From JANMEB01 sp041740495 (GTDB taxonomy: Bacteria; Planctomycetota; Planctomycetia; Pirellulales; Pirellulaceae), in the NCBI GenBank assembly GCA_041740495.1, contig JBGSLW010000082.1:1-48668 (forward strand): a stretch of DNA of 48,668 nucleotides. The letters run 5' to 3'. This document shows, one piece after another, positions 7,527-15,220 of the stretch (its first letter is position 1; each line of letters begins with the position of its first letter). The notes below the pieces were generated by a model that saw only the letters and a list, made by a program, of their open reading frames with translations, was not told where the DNA came from and ran no database searches. The position numbers and the translations under genes were made by a program.

Positions 7527-7931
7527 CTAAGCCTGGTTGGCAGTCGGAGGGCCACGCGACCAGAAGGGCCGGGCCACCGCCGCAGTGAACGCGTCGTCTA
7601 CGCAAAGGGAAACCGGAGCGACTTGCAGCTCCCGGCACGCCGTTTCTTGTGGCGTCGCGGACGAAACGGCGTGTTGATAGAAGTCACACAAACCGCAGGG
7701 GGAATCGTCGGAAATCCGCTCCGTCGGGCCGCGATCGACAGGCTGCGTTTCATGCCCGCAGCTGCACGCCCGTGCCGTTGGGAGGTGGTTTGCGGCACGC
7801 TCGACATCCCCCGCCAGGCAACGACAATTGTGCTGGTCGAGAGCGAGGTGCAATACGACAGGACCTGCTGAAATCAACGCGAAATGCGCAGTCAGCAGCA
7901 GCGTGGCGAATTGCTGGAAACGAGTAAACAC
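7527..7931 (-). CDS. Small Cys-rich exported protein of unknown function
   Basis: 134 residues with no recognised domain. The N-terminus is basic and then hydrophobic (FATLLLTAHFALISAGPVVLHLAL), consistent with a signal peptide or membrane anchor. The mature part holds pairs of Cys and His (HNCRC, CSCGH, CGLC), suggesting metal binding or disulfides. The C-terminus PFWSRGPP is a short Pro/Arg motif. It precedes the DUF1559 gene on the same strand and could share its transcript. I favour it as real because of the credible signal sequence and ordered Cys motifs, but the function is unknown. Confidence 0.6.
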   Translation of the reverse strand: MFTRFQQFATLLLTAHFALISAGPVVLHLALDQHNCRCLAGDVERAANHLPTARACSCGHETQPVDRGPTERISDDSPCGLCDFYQHAVSSATPQETACRELQVAPVSLCVDDAFTAAVARPFWSRGPPTANQA

Positions 7932-8102
7932 GCGTCACGACTCCCTGGTCTCATCCACTCTCCATTTTCGCAAGAAACGGCGAAAAATAAAGCTGCCGCC
8001 AAAGAAATCGCCAAAAATTCACAATTTAACACCCTCCAATTTGTCGCCGAATACTTGTCGGGCCGGCGACAACGCGAGTGTTCGTCGATCGCGGGAATGC
8101 GA

Positions 8103-8108
8103 TATAAT
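8103..8108 (+). promoter_or_regulatory. Candidate -10 box for the CNNM-EIIA gene
   Basis: TATAAT matches the sigma-70 -10 consensus perfectly and lies about 100 bases before the ATG at 8211. Only a poor -35 (TTCGTC, 16-bp spacing) is visible. The gap 7932-8210 is the divergent promoter region for this gene and the small exported protein. Confidence 0.4.
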
Positions 8109-8210
8109 CGGAGCCTCATTTCGCGGGCCGCTGGGCGCGAAAGGGCAATGTCGGCAATTGGCCAATCGGCGGCTTTGGACCTCGACAGGGGAGGATAGTT
8201 TTTCTCAGAG

Positions 8211-9731
8211 ATGGTAGTCGCTTATCTGCTGGTGGCAATCTTACTCTTGCTGCTGAACGGCTTCTTTGTGCTGGCCGAATTTGCTGCGGTCAAGATGCGT
8301 CCCTCGCGTGTGGAAGAGCTGGTTCACGATAACGTGCCCGGGGCGAAAAGCGTCAAGCACGTCCAGACGCATCTGGACGACTACCTGTCGGTGTGCCAGC
8401 TGGGAATCACTTTCGCTTCGATCGGACTGGGGTTCGTGGCGGAACCGGCGGTCGTTCGGTTGATCGAGCCGGCTCTGCAAGCCCTGGGGATTTTTGGTGA
8501 AGGGACGACGGCCCGCTGGTTCACCTCCCACGGCGTGGCCTTCACGCTCAGTTACCTGTTCGTCAGCTTTCTGCATATTTTGATCGGAGAGCTGGTTCCC
8601 AAGTCGGTGGCGATTCGCCTGACCGAGCGTTCTTCGCTATGGACCGCGAAGCCTCTGATCGTCTTTCGCTTTCTTTTCTATCTTCCGCTGCGGTTGCTCA
8701 ACTCGTCGGCGACGCTGGTGCTTCGCCTGTTGGGGATCGGGGATTCCGGCATGAACGCCGTGCACAGCGAAGACGAATTGCGGATTCTGTTGAGCCAATC
8801 GCAGTCCGGAGGGGTGATGTCGTTTCGCCGGCTGTTGTTCGCGGAAAACGTGTTCGATTTGGGCGAGCTCCGTGTGCGGGATGCGATGCGCAGCCGGACC
8901 CAGGTCCGCTGTCTTCAGGCCGGCGTTTCCTGGAGTGAAAACCTGGCATTGTTGCAGCGGTTCCGCTTCAGCCGTTACCCGCTGATCGACCGCCCGGATG
9001 CCGATCCACTGGGGATTATCCACATCAAGGACCTGATCTTGGCGGACAAGGACGAGCCCGATTTGAGGATCATGTGTCGGCCGTTTCTCACGGTCCCCGA
9101 AGACTCGCTGCTGGAATCGCTGCTGGCGGAAATGCAACGAAAGCGGATCCACGTGGCACTGGTCCGCAACACCCAGGGGAAGTGGACCGGGTTTCTGACG
9201 CTGGAGGATGTCATCGAAGAAATCATCGGTACGATCCGGGATGAATTCGAGGACGAAGAACAAATCCACTTGTCGGATGTGCTCGAGGAACAACACGTGC
9301 TGTTGGGGGTCGAAGCCAACGACACCGTGGAAGCGGTTCGAATCGCACTGCACCGAATTCCGAACTGGAAACTACCGGTCAGTCGGGAGCAGATCATCAA
9401 GGCGATCGACGAGCGGGAGCGGGCGGTCGAGACGTATTTGGGCAAAGGACTGGGAATGCCGCATGCGCGGGTCGTGGGTCTGCAGCACCCCGTTGTGTTT
9501 TTTGTCCGCTCCGAGCAGGGGATTCCCTATCGCGGAAGTCAGGAACGAGCCCACGTGCTGTTCGTGCTGCTCAGTCCGGCGGGGCAACCACGGGTCCACC
9601 AGCGATTGCAGGCGATTATCGCCACGGTGATGGACGAGAGCGAGTTCATTCCGGATCACTTGCGGTCCGCCGAATCGCCGGCCGCGGTGGTGGAGATCCT
9701 CAAAACGGGCGAACAGGCGACGCTGGATTAG
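8211..9731 (+). CDS. CNNM (DUF21)-CBS membrane protein fused to a PTS EIIA-like domain
   Basis: 506 residues. Residues 1-200 are a DUF21/CNNM transmembrane domain (LLVAILLLLLNGFFVLAEFA at the start; LSYLFVSFLHILIGELVPKS near 110). Residues ~215-340 carry a CBS pair ending in VTLEDVIEEIIGTI-like sequence. Instead of the usual CorC_HlyC domain, the C-terminus (~355-500) resembles PTS EIIA type 2: a REQIIKAIDEREKAV-type helix, then LGKGLGMPHARV with His418 at the phosphorylated-His position, and AHVLFVLLSP. CNNM/CorC proteins are linked to Mg2+ or Na+ transport. The fusion suggests control by phosphorylation or ligand binding. It overlaps the convergent gene by four bases. Confidence 0.85.
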   Translation: MVVAYLLVAILLLLLNGFFVLAEFAAVKMRPSRVEELVHDNVPGAKSVKHVQTHLDDYLSVCQLGITFASIGLGFVAEPAVVRLIEPALQALGIFGEGTTARWFTSHGVAFTLSYLFVSFLHILIGELVPKSVAIRLTERSSLWTAKPLIVFRFLFYLPLRLLNSSATLVLRLLGIGDSGMNAVHSEDELRILLSQSQSGGVMSFRRLLFAENVFDLGELRVRDAMRSRTQVRCLQAGVSWSENLALLQRFRFSRYPLIDRPDADPLGIIHIKDLILADKDEPDLRIMCRPFLTVPEDSLLESLLAEMQRKRIHVALVRNTQGKWTGFLTLEDVIEEIIGTIRDEFEDEEQIHLSDVLEEQHVLLGVEANDTVEAVRIALHRIPNWKLPVSREQIIKAIDERERAVETYLGKGLGMPHARVVGLQHPVVFFVRSEQGIPYRGSQERAHVLFVLLSPAGQPRVHQRLQAIIATVMDESEFIPDHLRSAESPAAVVEILKTGEQATLD

Positions 9732-10174
9732 CGGGTTGGGGTCTGGCCGACCGTGCGACGAGGCTTGGTCCGGTGGAATTTTGGAGGACGAATCGCCGCA
9801 GTTTCTTCGGTGTTTCGTTCCATGCGGCGGACGAAGGCTCTTTCCAGCGCGGCGACCTCCGTCGCATTCAGTAGCTGCAGTTCAATCAGCGCCCGACGCA
9901 CGGCCGGGCGGTCCAGTTGTTGCCTCGCCATCAAGGCGTCGACGTCGACATCCGTCAGCCAACCGAGTGCGAGCGCCCAGGCGCCGAACGACTTTCGATT
10001 GGTCGACTGCAAGTCGTAGATTTCCAGAACCTGGCGGATCGTCAATAGGCCCTGTTGGAGGGCCAGACGCCCGAGAGAATTCCTGGCGGGGCGGAGCGAC
10101 TCGAGCACCTGACTGACCTGGCCAGGGGACAGAATGCGCTGCTGCAACAGATCGAGTACGAATTCGAGACTCAT
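9728..10174 (-). CDS. Hypothetical protein with repeated GspE/MshE-N-like helical motifs
   Basis: 148 residues, no signal peptide. It shows two or three similar helical units of the kind LGRLALQQGLLTIRQVLEIYDLQ and GAWALALGWLTDVDVDALMARQQ. These recall the N-terminal repeats of type II secretion/MSHA ATPases (MshEN), some of which bind cyclic di-GMP; that link is only a resemblance. The start at 10174 (MSLEFVLDLLQQ) is chosen because residues upstream in the open frame are low-complexity. The C-terminus is basic (KFHRTKPRRT). It converges with the CNNM-EIIA gene, overlapping by four bases. Confidence 0.6.
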   Translation of the reverse strand: MSLEFVLDLLQQRILSPGQVSQVLESLRPARNSLGRLALQQGLLTIRQVLEIYDLQSTNRKSFGAWALALGWLTDVDVDALMARQQLDRPAVRRALIELQLLNATEVAALERAFVRRMERNTEETAAIRPPKFHRTKPRRTVGQTPTR

Positions 10175-10492
10175 GGAACGCCCGTCAAATCGAGAGGGTG
10201 AGTTTGCGACGAAATGTAGGTCGCGAAATCGACCGTGCGTTGCGGGGTGGGTGCTTTGTGTTCCGGGAATGGTCGGGTCAAGTCGATCCGAGAGGTTATG
10301 CGGATCGGGCCGACTGTGACGATTTGTCGTGGCAGGGGACCTCTGCGGGGCGCCGGCTCCAGCGGGTTTCATTTCTCTTGCAAATCCCGATCGGAGCTCG
10401 AAATCGCACCCTAGATTTGCATCGACCTCGCGGGACAGGCCGCACCGAATGCCCCGGCCCGCGGCAACCCATCCTCACGCGAATCCACGATT
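10175..10492. other. Divergent intergenic region without recognised features
   Basis: 318 bases between the starts of two divergent genes, so it should hold both promoters. I see no clear -35/-10 pair, hairpin terminator or member of the repeat families found elsewhere. Confidence 0.5.
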
Positions 10493-10987
10493 ATGAGCGG
10501 ACCACAAGAATGCAGCCGTCGGCGCACGTATGTCGACACCCATGTCCAGGCCGCGCTGTGCAAGCGAGTTTTCCTTCACTGGTGCCTGTTCTTTGCGGCG
10601 GTCATGCTGGTGATCGCCGGGTTCCAAGTCCTGCTGGGCAATCCAGGCCAAACCTGGTCGCAGCGTTTGGGAGCACAGCTCGGGTTTACCTTTTTCATGG
10701 GTGTGGTCGTCTTATCGTTGCTTCCGGCGTTCATGTTGGACGTCGTTCGCTTCAGCCATCGCTTTGTCGGGCCGATTGCCCGTTTGCGGCGGGGATTGCG
10801 GGAACTGAGCGAATTGGGGAACACGGAAGAAATGCGATTTCGCGAGGGGGACTTCTGGTCGCAAGCCGCCGACGAATTCAATGCATTGCGACGTCAGTAC
10901 TGCCACTACCGACAATTGTGTGAAAAACATCATCTCCTTCAGGACTCGCCGGAGTCCGCGGAACCGGATCATGCAGCTGCCAACTAG
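10493..10987 (+). CDS. Two-helix membrane protein with HAMP-like region
   Basis: 164 residues. Two membrane helices (HWCLFFAAVMLVIAGFQVLL near 32; FTFFMGVVVLSLLPAFMLDVV near 63) flank a short outer loop. They are followed by a HAMP-like cytoplasmic stretch (FVGPIARLRRGLRELSELG) and a conserved-looking FREGDFWSQAADEFNALRRQ segment. HAMP domains pass signals between membrane and cytoplasm, but no kinase or chemotaxis output domain follows. Its end overlaps the next gene (TadE-like) by 17 bases, implying translational coupling. It may be a stand-alone regulator or assembly factor for the Tad-like set; function inferred from context only. Confidence 0.7.
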   Translation: MSGPQECSRRRTYVDTHVQAALCKRVFLHWCLFFAAVMLVIAGFQVLLGNPGQTWSQRLGAQLGFTFFMGVVVLSLLPAFMLDVVRFSHRFVGPIARLRRGLRELSELGNTEEMRFREGDFWSQAADEFNALRRQYCHYRQLCEKHHLLQDSPESAEPDHAAAN

Positions 10988-11363
10988 AAATCGCAAAGGC
11001 GCGGCGCTCGTGGAATTGGCGATCTGCCTCCCGGTGCTGCTGTTGATCGTCTACGGCGCCTTGGAGGCTGCCGGGATGATCTTCCTCCGCCAAGCGTTAG
11101 TCCAATCCGCCTACGAAGCGGTTAAGGTCGCCGTAAAAACCGGCAACGCCGAGACCGCGCTGGAAGCAGCGCTCGACGTCGCGGAGGGGCGCAACATCGA
11201 TCAACTGACTGTCGTCTTTACGCCTTCGGACCCGGGAGCCGTGGCTCGCGGTACCCTGGTGACCGTGACCGCCTCGGCGCCGGGCGACCAAAGCAGCCCG
11301 TTGCCGCTGGGACTGTTCCGCGGGCTGACGGTCGCCGCCCAAGCTGTGATGGTGAAAGAATGA
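10971..11363 (+). CDS. TadE-like pseudopilin
   Basis: 130 residues. The N-terminus is basic and then shows GAALVELAICLPVLLLIVYGALEAAGMIF, the TadE signature: RRG-A-xVE-hydrophobic helix with a Glu five residues into the processed form. TadE and TadF are minor pseudopilins of tight-adherence (Flp) secretion systems, anchored in the inner membrane. The open frame begins earlier (10881), but MQLPTRNRKG at 10971 places the leader correctly. It overlaps the previous gene by 17 bases and the next by four (ATGA), so all are read from one transcript. Confidence 0.85.
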   Translation: MQLPTRNRKGAALVELAICLPVLLLIVYGALEAAGMIFLRQALVQSAYEAVKVAVKTGNAETALEAALDVAEGRNIDQLTVVFTPSDPGAVARGTLVTVTASAPGDQSSPLPLGLFRGLTVAAQAVMVKE

Positions 11364-12439
11364 ATTCCGCGCAATCGACTTGGAGTTCCGTATCCCGGCC
11401 GCTGGATCGGCGTCGTTCAGTCGGACGAAGTCGATCGCGGCGCGGGGCGATGCTCGTGCTCATCGCCACCACCATCGTCCTGCTGTTTCTGGCAGCCGCC
11501 CTGGCAGTGGACGTAGCTCACGTCCACATGGTCCGTGCCGAATTGCGAACGGCGACGGATGCCGCCGCGCGAGCTGGCGCTGAGGCGCTGGGTCGCTTGG
11601 AGGACGAGTCCGCCGCGATCGACGCAGCGGTCGCCGTCGCCGCTGCCAATATCGTGTTTGGCCAGCCGCTGCAAATCGAACGCAGCGATGTCGTGCTTGG
11701 AAGGAATGCCCCGCAGCCCGACGGTTCGTTTTCGTTTACGGCCGGCGGACAGCCCGCCAACGCGGTGCGGGTGACCGGGCGTCGGCAAACCGGTTCTCCG
11801 TCTGGGCCCGTCCCCCTGATGTTCGCACCGCTGTTCGGGGTCAACCAGGTCGAGCCGGTTCAGATTGCAACCGCGGGCCGATTGGATCGCGATATCGCCC
11901 TGGTGTTGGACGTTTCGGGCTCGATGAACCACGAAGGGCGCTTTCCGGCGCTGCAAAACGCCCTCTCGATTTTTCTGGCGGAATTGGGGACCACCGAGCA
12001 AGATGAATACGTGTCGCTCTCGACGTATTCGAGCACCGCCGCCAAGCTCCATCCACTCACACCCGACCTGTATGCGATCGAACAAGCGTTCGCCAATGTC
12101 GTGCCCGACGGGATGACCGCGATCGGCTTGGGGCTTGAAGCCGGATTGGATTCCGTGGTGAACGATCCCGCCGCCCGCCGGCTGGTGACACGGAGCGTGA
12201 TCATCATGACCGATGGAAACCACAATACGGGGATCAGTCCCCTGCTGGTCGCGCCCGCCGCCCAATCGGCGAAGGTCGTTGTGCACACGATCACGTTTAG
12301 CCCCGGGGCGAATCAGACGATGATGCAACAGCTTGCCGCCGAGACCGGTGGGATTCACCTGCACGCGGACACCAACGAGCAGCTGATCGAGGCGTTTCGC
12401 GAAATTGCGTTGGCGTTGCCGGTTGCCTTGACCGAGTAA
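11360..12439 (+). CDS. TadG-like protein with von Willebrand factor A domain
   Basis: 359 residues. A basic leader (RSRRGAMLVLIATTIVLLFLAAALAVDVA) matches the TadG/Flp putative pilus-assembly N-terminus, followed by ELRTATDAAARAGAEAL. From about 178 a vWA domain runs to the end: the MIDAS motif DVSGSMN at 184-190, a Thr in DGMTAIG, and IIMTDGNHN for the third metal-ion loop. vWA domains bind partners through a metal ion. The protein is probably anchored in the inner membrane with the vWA domain outside. Its ATG overlaps the upstream stop (ATGA), and a second TadE gene follows. Confidence 0.88.
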   Translation: MNSAQSTWSSVSRPLDRRRSVGRSRSRRGAMLVLIATTIVLLFLAAALAVDVAHVHMVRAELRTATDAAARAGAEALGRLEDESAAIDAAVAVAAANIVFGQPLQIERSDVVLGRNAPQPDGSFSFTAGGQPANAVRVTGRRQTGSPSGPVPLMFAPLFGVNQVEPVQIATAGRLDRDIALVLDVSGSMNHEGRFPALQNALSIFLAELGTTEQDEYVSLSTYSSTAAKLHPLTPDLYAIEQAFANVVPDGMTAIGLGLEAGLDSVVNDPAARRLVTRSVIIMTDGNHNTGISPLLVAPAAQSAKVVVHTITFSPGANQTMMQQLAAETGGIHLHADTNEQLIEAFREIALALPVALTE

Positions 12440-12473
12440 CGAACTTGCCTTGCGAAAAGAAGGGGATTATTGG

Positions 12474-12869
12474 ATGAAACGCCCTCGCCTACGTCGCCGT
12501 GGAGCTGTGCTCGTCGAAATGGCGATCGCACTGCCGCTGGTCGTCTTCGTCCTCTTGGGAAGTTTCGAGGTGGCCAAAGCCAACTTCATGCGCCACGCGG
12601 CTCGAGCCGCCGCGTACGAAGGAGCACGAGCGGGAATTCTTCCGGGGACCGATCCGGCGCGGATTCAATCGGCGGTCGATTTTGTATTGCACACGATGGG
12701 AGTGCGGCACGCCCAAGTGGTGATCACTCCGGCGAACTTTGATAGCTCGACAGAACACGTCCGCGTGGAAGTCACGATCTTCGCAGCCCAGGACCTATTC
12801 TTCACTCCCTATTTCTTCCGCGACGCGACGTTCTTCGGCAGTTGCGAATTGTCGCGAGAAGTCTGGTAA
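12474..12869 (+). CDS. Second TadE-like pseudopilin
   Basis: 131 residues with leader RRRGAVLVEMAIALPLVVFVLLGSFEVAKA, the same TadE arrangement as the gene at 10971. The rest is a compact domain with VVITPANFDSSTEHVRVEV and a Cys near the C-terminus (FGSCELSREVW). The TTG at 12450 is possible, but the ATG at 12474 follows GAAGGGG and begins nearer the basic leader. It lies 34 bases after the TadG-like gene. The set thus has two TadE-like proteins around one TadG-like protein, without the TadA/B/C/Z motor or the Flp pilin in the window. Confidence 0.85.
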   Translation: MKRPRLRRRGAVLVEMAIALPLVVFVLLGSFEVAKANFMRHAARAAAYEGARAGILPGTDPARIQSAVDFVLHTMGVRHAQVVITPANFDSSTEHVRVEVTIFAAQDLFFTPYFFRDATFFGSCELSREVW

Positions 12870-12958
12870 CCGCCGGAGCGATTGCATTCCTCTCCAGCCC
12901 GCCGATAATGGCGGTCGTTTCGAACGGGAGAGTCGTGCGCCAGGATATTTGCGGAACC

Positions 12959-13924
12959 ATGGACGTTCGTGGGTTTCTGAATACGGATGTTCCGGAGATC
13001 GTCGCGCTGTGGAATCAACAAGCACCGCGGCCGGGTCGGTTTGCGCCGCTCACGCCGGAGATTTTCGAGACGCATGTCCTCTCGAAAATGTATTTTCGTC
13101 CAGATGACCTCTTGTTGGCGGTCGAGGGAACGCGGATCTGCGGGTTGGCCCACGGCGGTTATTTGCCGACCGCCGACCAGGCCGGACTGGACTTTCAGCG
13201 AGGCGTGATTTGCGTCGTCCTGGTGGCGGGCGGGTCGCCCCCGGATCTGTTCCACCAGCTATTAAACGCGGTGCAGGCAAGTTTGGTGCGCGGCGGGGCC
13301 CGCGAACTTCGCTTTGCCAGCGGTTTCCCCTTCAGCCCATTCTACAAAGGACTGTTGGGGGGAACTTTTGTCCCTGGTGTCGATACCGAAGACACCCGCC
13401 AACTCGCTCAACTGGAAGCCTTCGGATTTCGGTTGGAACAGCTCATCGATGTGTTCGGCCTGTCGACGACCGAATATCGCGCCCCCGTCGATCGGCGAAT
13501 GATACTGGCCAATCGCCAATACGAGATCCGAGTTGCCACCGATCCACCTCCCGCCAGCTGGTGGCAAGCCAACCAAGAGGCCTTCCGCCATTTTCTGGAA
13601 TTTCGCTTGGTCGATCGCAAGACCCATCGCGAATGCGGACGGGCAGTGTTTCTCAACACCACTCCCACCGAAACCGGATGGGACTCGACCCAATTCGGTC
13701 TACGCGGCATTCAAATCGATGAAGCGCTGCGGCATCAAGGGCTGGGCAAAACTCTGTTGGTCGACGCGATTCGCGACTTGACGCGAAGAGGGATTCTGCA
13801 AATCGAAGCACAAGTCCCGCGCGCCAATGTCGTCTTCAGTGAACTGCTACGGAAGGTTGGCTTCCAATTCCACTATTCCGCGGTGCAGCTGTACAAAACG
13901 CTCGACGAATCCTCGTCGACGTAA
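12959..13924 (+). CDS. Tandem GNAT-fold acetyltransferase-like protein
   Basis: 321 residues with two GNAT-like halves. The N-terminal half has FLNTDVPEIVALWN and a diverged core. The C-terminal half has the acetyl-CoA loop pattern LRHQGLGKTLLVDAIRDL (Q/RxxGxG) near 260 and ends with a typical VGFQFHYSAVQLYK strand. GNAT enzymes move an acetyl group to amines; only the second half keeps a clear CoA loop, so the first may be for substrate binding. The open frame reaches 12842 through non-ATG starts overlapping tadE; I chose MDVRGFLN at 12959. Its 3' end overlaps the convergent cysteine dioxygenase gene by 52 bases. Confidence 0.75.
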   Translation: MDVRGFLNTDVPEIVALWNQQAPRPGRFAPLTPEIFETHVLSKMYFRPDDLLLAVEGTRICGLAHGGYLPTADQAGLDFQRGVICVVLVAGGSPPDLFHQLLNAVQASLVRGGARELRFASGFPFSPFYKGLLGGTFVPGVDTEDTRQLAQLEAFGFRLEQLIDVFGLSTTEYRAPVDRRMILANRQYEIRVATDPPPASWWQANQEAFRHFLEFRLVDRKTHRECGRAVFLNTTPTETGWDSTQFGLRGIQIDEALRHQGLGKTLLVDAIRDLTRRGILQIEAQVPRANVVFSELLRKVGFQFHYSAVQLYKTLDESSST

Positions 13925-14397
13925 TTGTTCATTTGAGCGAGCGGCGGCGAGTAGACGTGCAAGGTGATCAGCACACGGTCGCCGGCCTGGAAATTGCTGA
14001 TCTGGTGGATCTCGCGGTCGCACGAGCCGCAGACGTAGCCCGCATCGTAATGATTGGTCCGCACCGGTCGCGCTCGATTCTCGGTCGTCCGCTCAAATAT
14101 CGTCTCGGTCATTGCGCCGGTGATGACACGCACGCCGCAGGCCGATCCGGTATGGTCGTGGATCAGACTGCTCTGTCCAGGCAACCAACAAATACAAAGC
14201 AACTCAAAGTTCTCATTCGCCGCCACGGGGTTGCGGGAGTAGCAGAGCGGGTTGAAGAGGCAGAAGTCCTCGACATCGGCCCGCTCGATCTCCAGGTCGC
14301 CCAAGATCGAATGCAACTCGTCCAAGCTGGCCGGCTTCGTCAACGAGCTTAGCTGAGCCACGATCTCGCTCAATTTTTGCGATTTTTCTTGGGGCAT
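13873..14397 (-). CDS. Cysteine dioxygenase, Cys/Arg type
   Basis: 174-residue cupin iron enzyme that oxidises L-cysteine to cysteine sulfinate. The iron ligands are visible as His80 and His82 (HDHTG) and His131 (EIHQISN). Arg55 in CYSRNPV fits the residue binding the substrate carboxylate in mammalian CDO. Tyr149 (HVYSPP) and Cys87, five residues after the second His, fit the Tyr157/Cys93 pair that forms a thioether cofactor in mammals; many bacterial CDOs have Gly instead of that Cys. AAAGGGGG lies four bases before the ATG at 14397. The 3' end overlaps the convergent GNAT gene by 52 bases. Confidence 0.88.
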   Translation of the reverse strand: MPQEKSQKLSEIVAQLSSLTKPASLDELHSILGDLEIERADVEDFCLFNPLCYSRNPVAANENFELLCICWLPGQSSLIHDHTGSACGVRVITGAMTETIFERTTENRARPVRTNHYDAGYVCGSCDREIHQISNFQAGDRVLITLHVYSPPLAQMNNYVDEDSSSVLYSCTAE

Positions 14398-14506
14398 CGT
14401 TCCCCCTTTCTCATGCGAAATCGACCATGAAGATGTCCGGCGCCCCTATCGATCAAACTCTTACGAATTATCGCCAAATTGCGGCCGACTTAAAGCCTCA
14501 ATCCAA

Positions 14507-14576
14507 AAATTCGAGCAAAAATCGGCGTGACCTCGCCGCGCAATAATCTCAATTGGCATAACGTTTGCTCGAATTT
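14507..14576. promoter_or_regulatory. Inverted repeat between cdo and the YqgE family gene
   Basis: AAATTCGAGCAAA at 14507-14519 is repeated in perfect inverted form (TTTGCTCGAATTT) at 14564-14576, with a 44-base spacer. It sits in the 193-base gap between two divergent genes. It could be a paired operator or a long hairpin in either 5' leader. Confidence 0.45.
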
Positions 14577-14590
14577 GCCAACGACCCCGC

Positions 14591-15220
14591 ATGGCGGCTG
14601 ACATTCTGTCGCTTCGCGAATCTTGTTCGACTCGGAGTATTCCCGCGATTCGCTTTCCACTCCCTTCATCGACCCCCAGTTTTTCTGGATCGTTGGCGAT
14701 CGCCTCGCCCGCTCTAGACGAGTCCGATTTTGCGCGGGCCGTCGTGCTGCTGATGCAACATAACCAGGACGGCGCGTTCGGCGCGGTGTTGAATCGTCCG
14801 CCCAACGAAGAAATCAAGCGGGCGTGGACGACGTTGACCGGCAACGTAAATGACTCGCAGCGCAATATTTCACTGGGAGGCCCTTGCAACGGACCTGTCT
14901 TCGCCCTGCATCAGCAGGCGGAGTTGGGCGACCAACAGGTTCAATGCGGACTGTATTTCAACGCGACGAAGGAAGGATTGCTGAAGTTGGCTCAGGAAGC
15001 GGAGACGCCCTACCGAGTCTTTTTTGGCGCGGCGGCCTGGGTGCCAGGGCAATTGGAACAAGAGATCGAACGTGGGGCCTGGTGGATCGCCCCAGCCACG
15101 GACGAAACCATCTTTTGCGCTCCGGCTTACCAATGGGCGTTTGCTGTTCGACACTACGGCAGGCTCGCCTGGAATTCGTTGGGTGTACACGGATTCCCGC
15201 GTGAACCCGGTGCAAACTAG
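14591..15220 (+). CDS. YqgE/AlgH (UPF0301) family protein
   Basis: 209 residues. The family core starts near residue 33: GSLAIASPALDESDFARAVVLLMQH, then GAFGAVLNRP, ISLGGPCNGPVFALH and, near the end, YAGYAGW-like VFFGAAAWVPGQLEQEIERGAWWI. This matches DUF179, a conserved bacterial family of uncertain function reported in connection with transcription regulation in some gammaproteobacteria. The ~30-residue N-terminal extension is unusual for the family, and an internal start cannot be excluded. Divergent from the cysteine dioxygenase gene across an inverted repeat. Confidence 0.85.
   Translation: MAADILSLRESCSTRSIPAIRFPLPSSTPSFSGSLAIASPALDESDFARAVVLLMQHNQDGAFGAVLNRPPNEEIKRAWTTLTGNVNDSQRNISLGGPCNGPVFALHQQAELGDQQVQCGLYFNATKEGLLKLAQEAETPYRVFFGAAAWVPGQLEQEIERGAWWIAPATDETIFCAPAYQWAFAVRHYGRLAWNSLGVHGFPREPGAN

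Noticed and set aside
12842..12958. Signal-peptide-like extension of the GNAT protein
   Set aside because: It begins with TTG, overlaps the end of the TadE-like gene, and GNAT proteins are cytoplasmic; however, an ATG at 12908 cannot be fully excluded.
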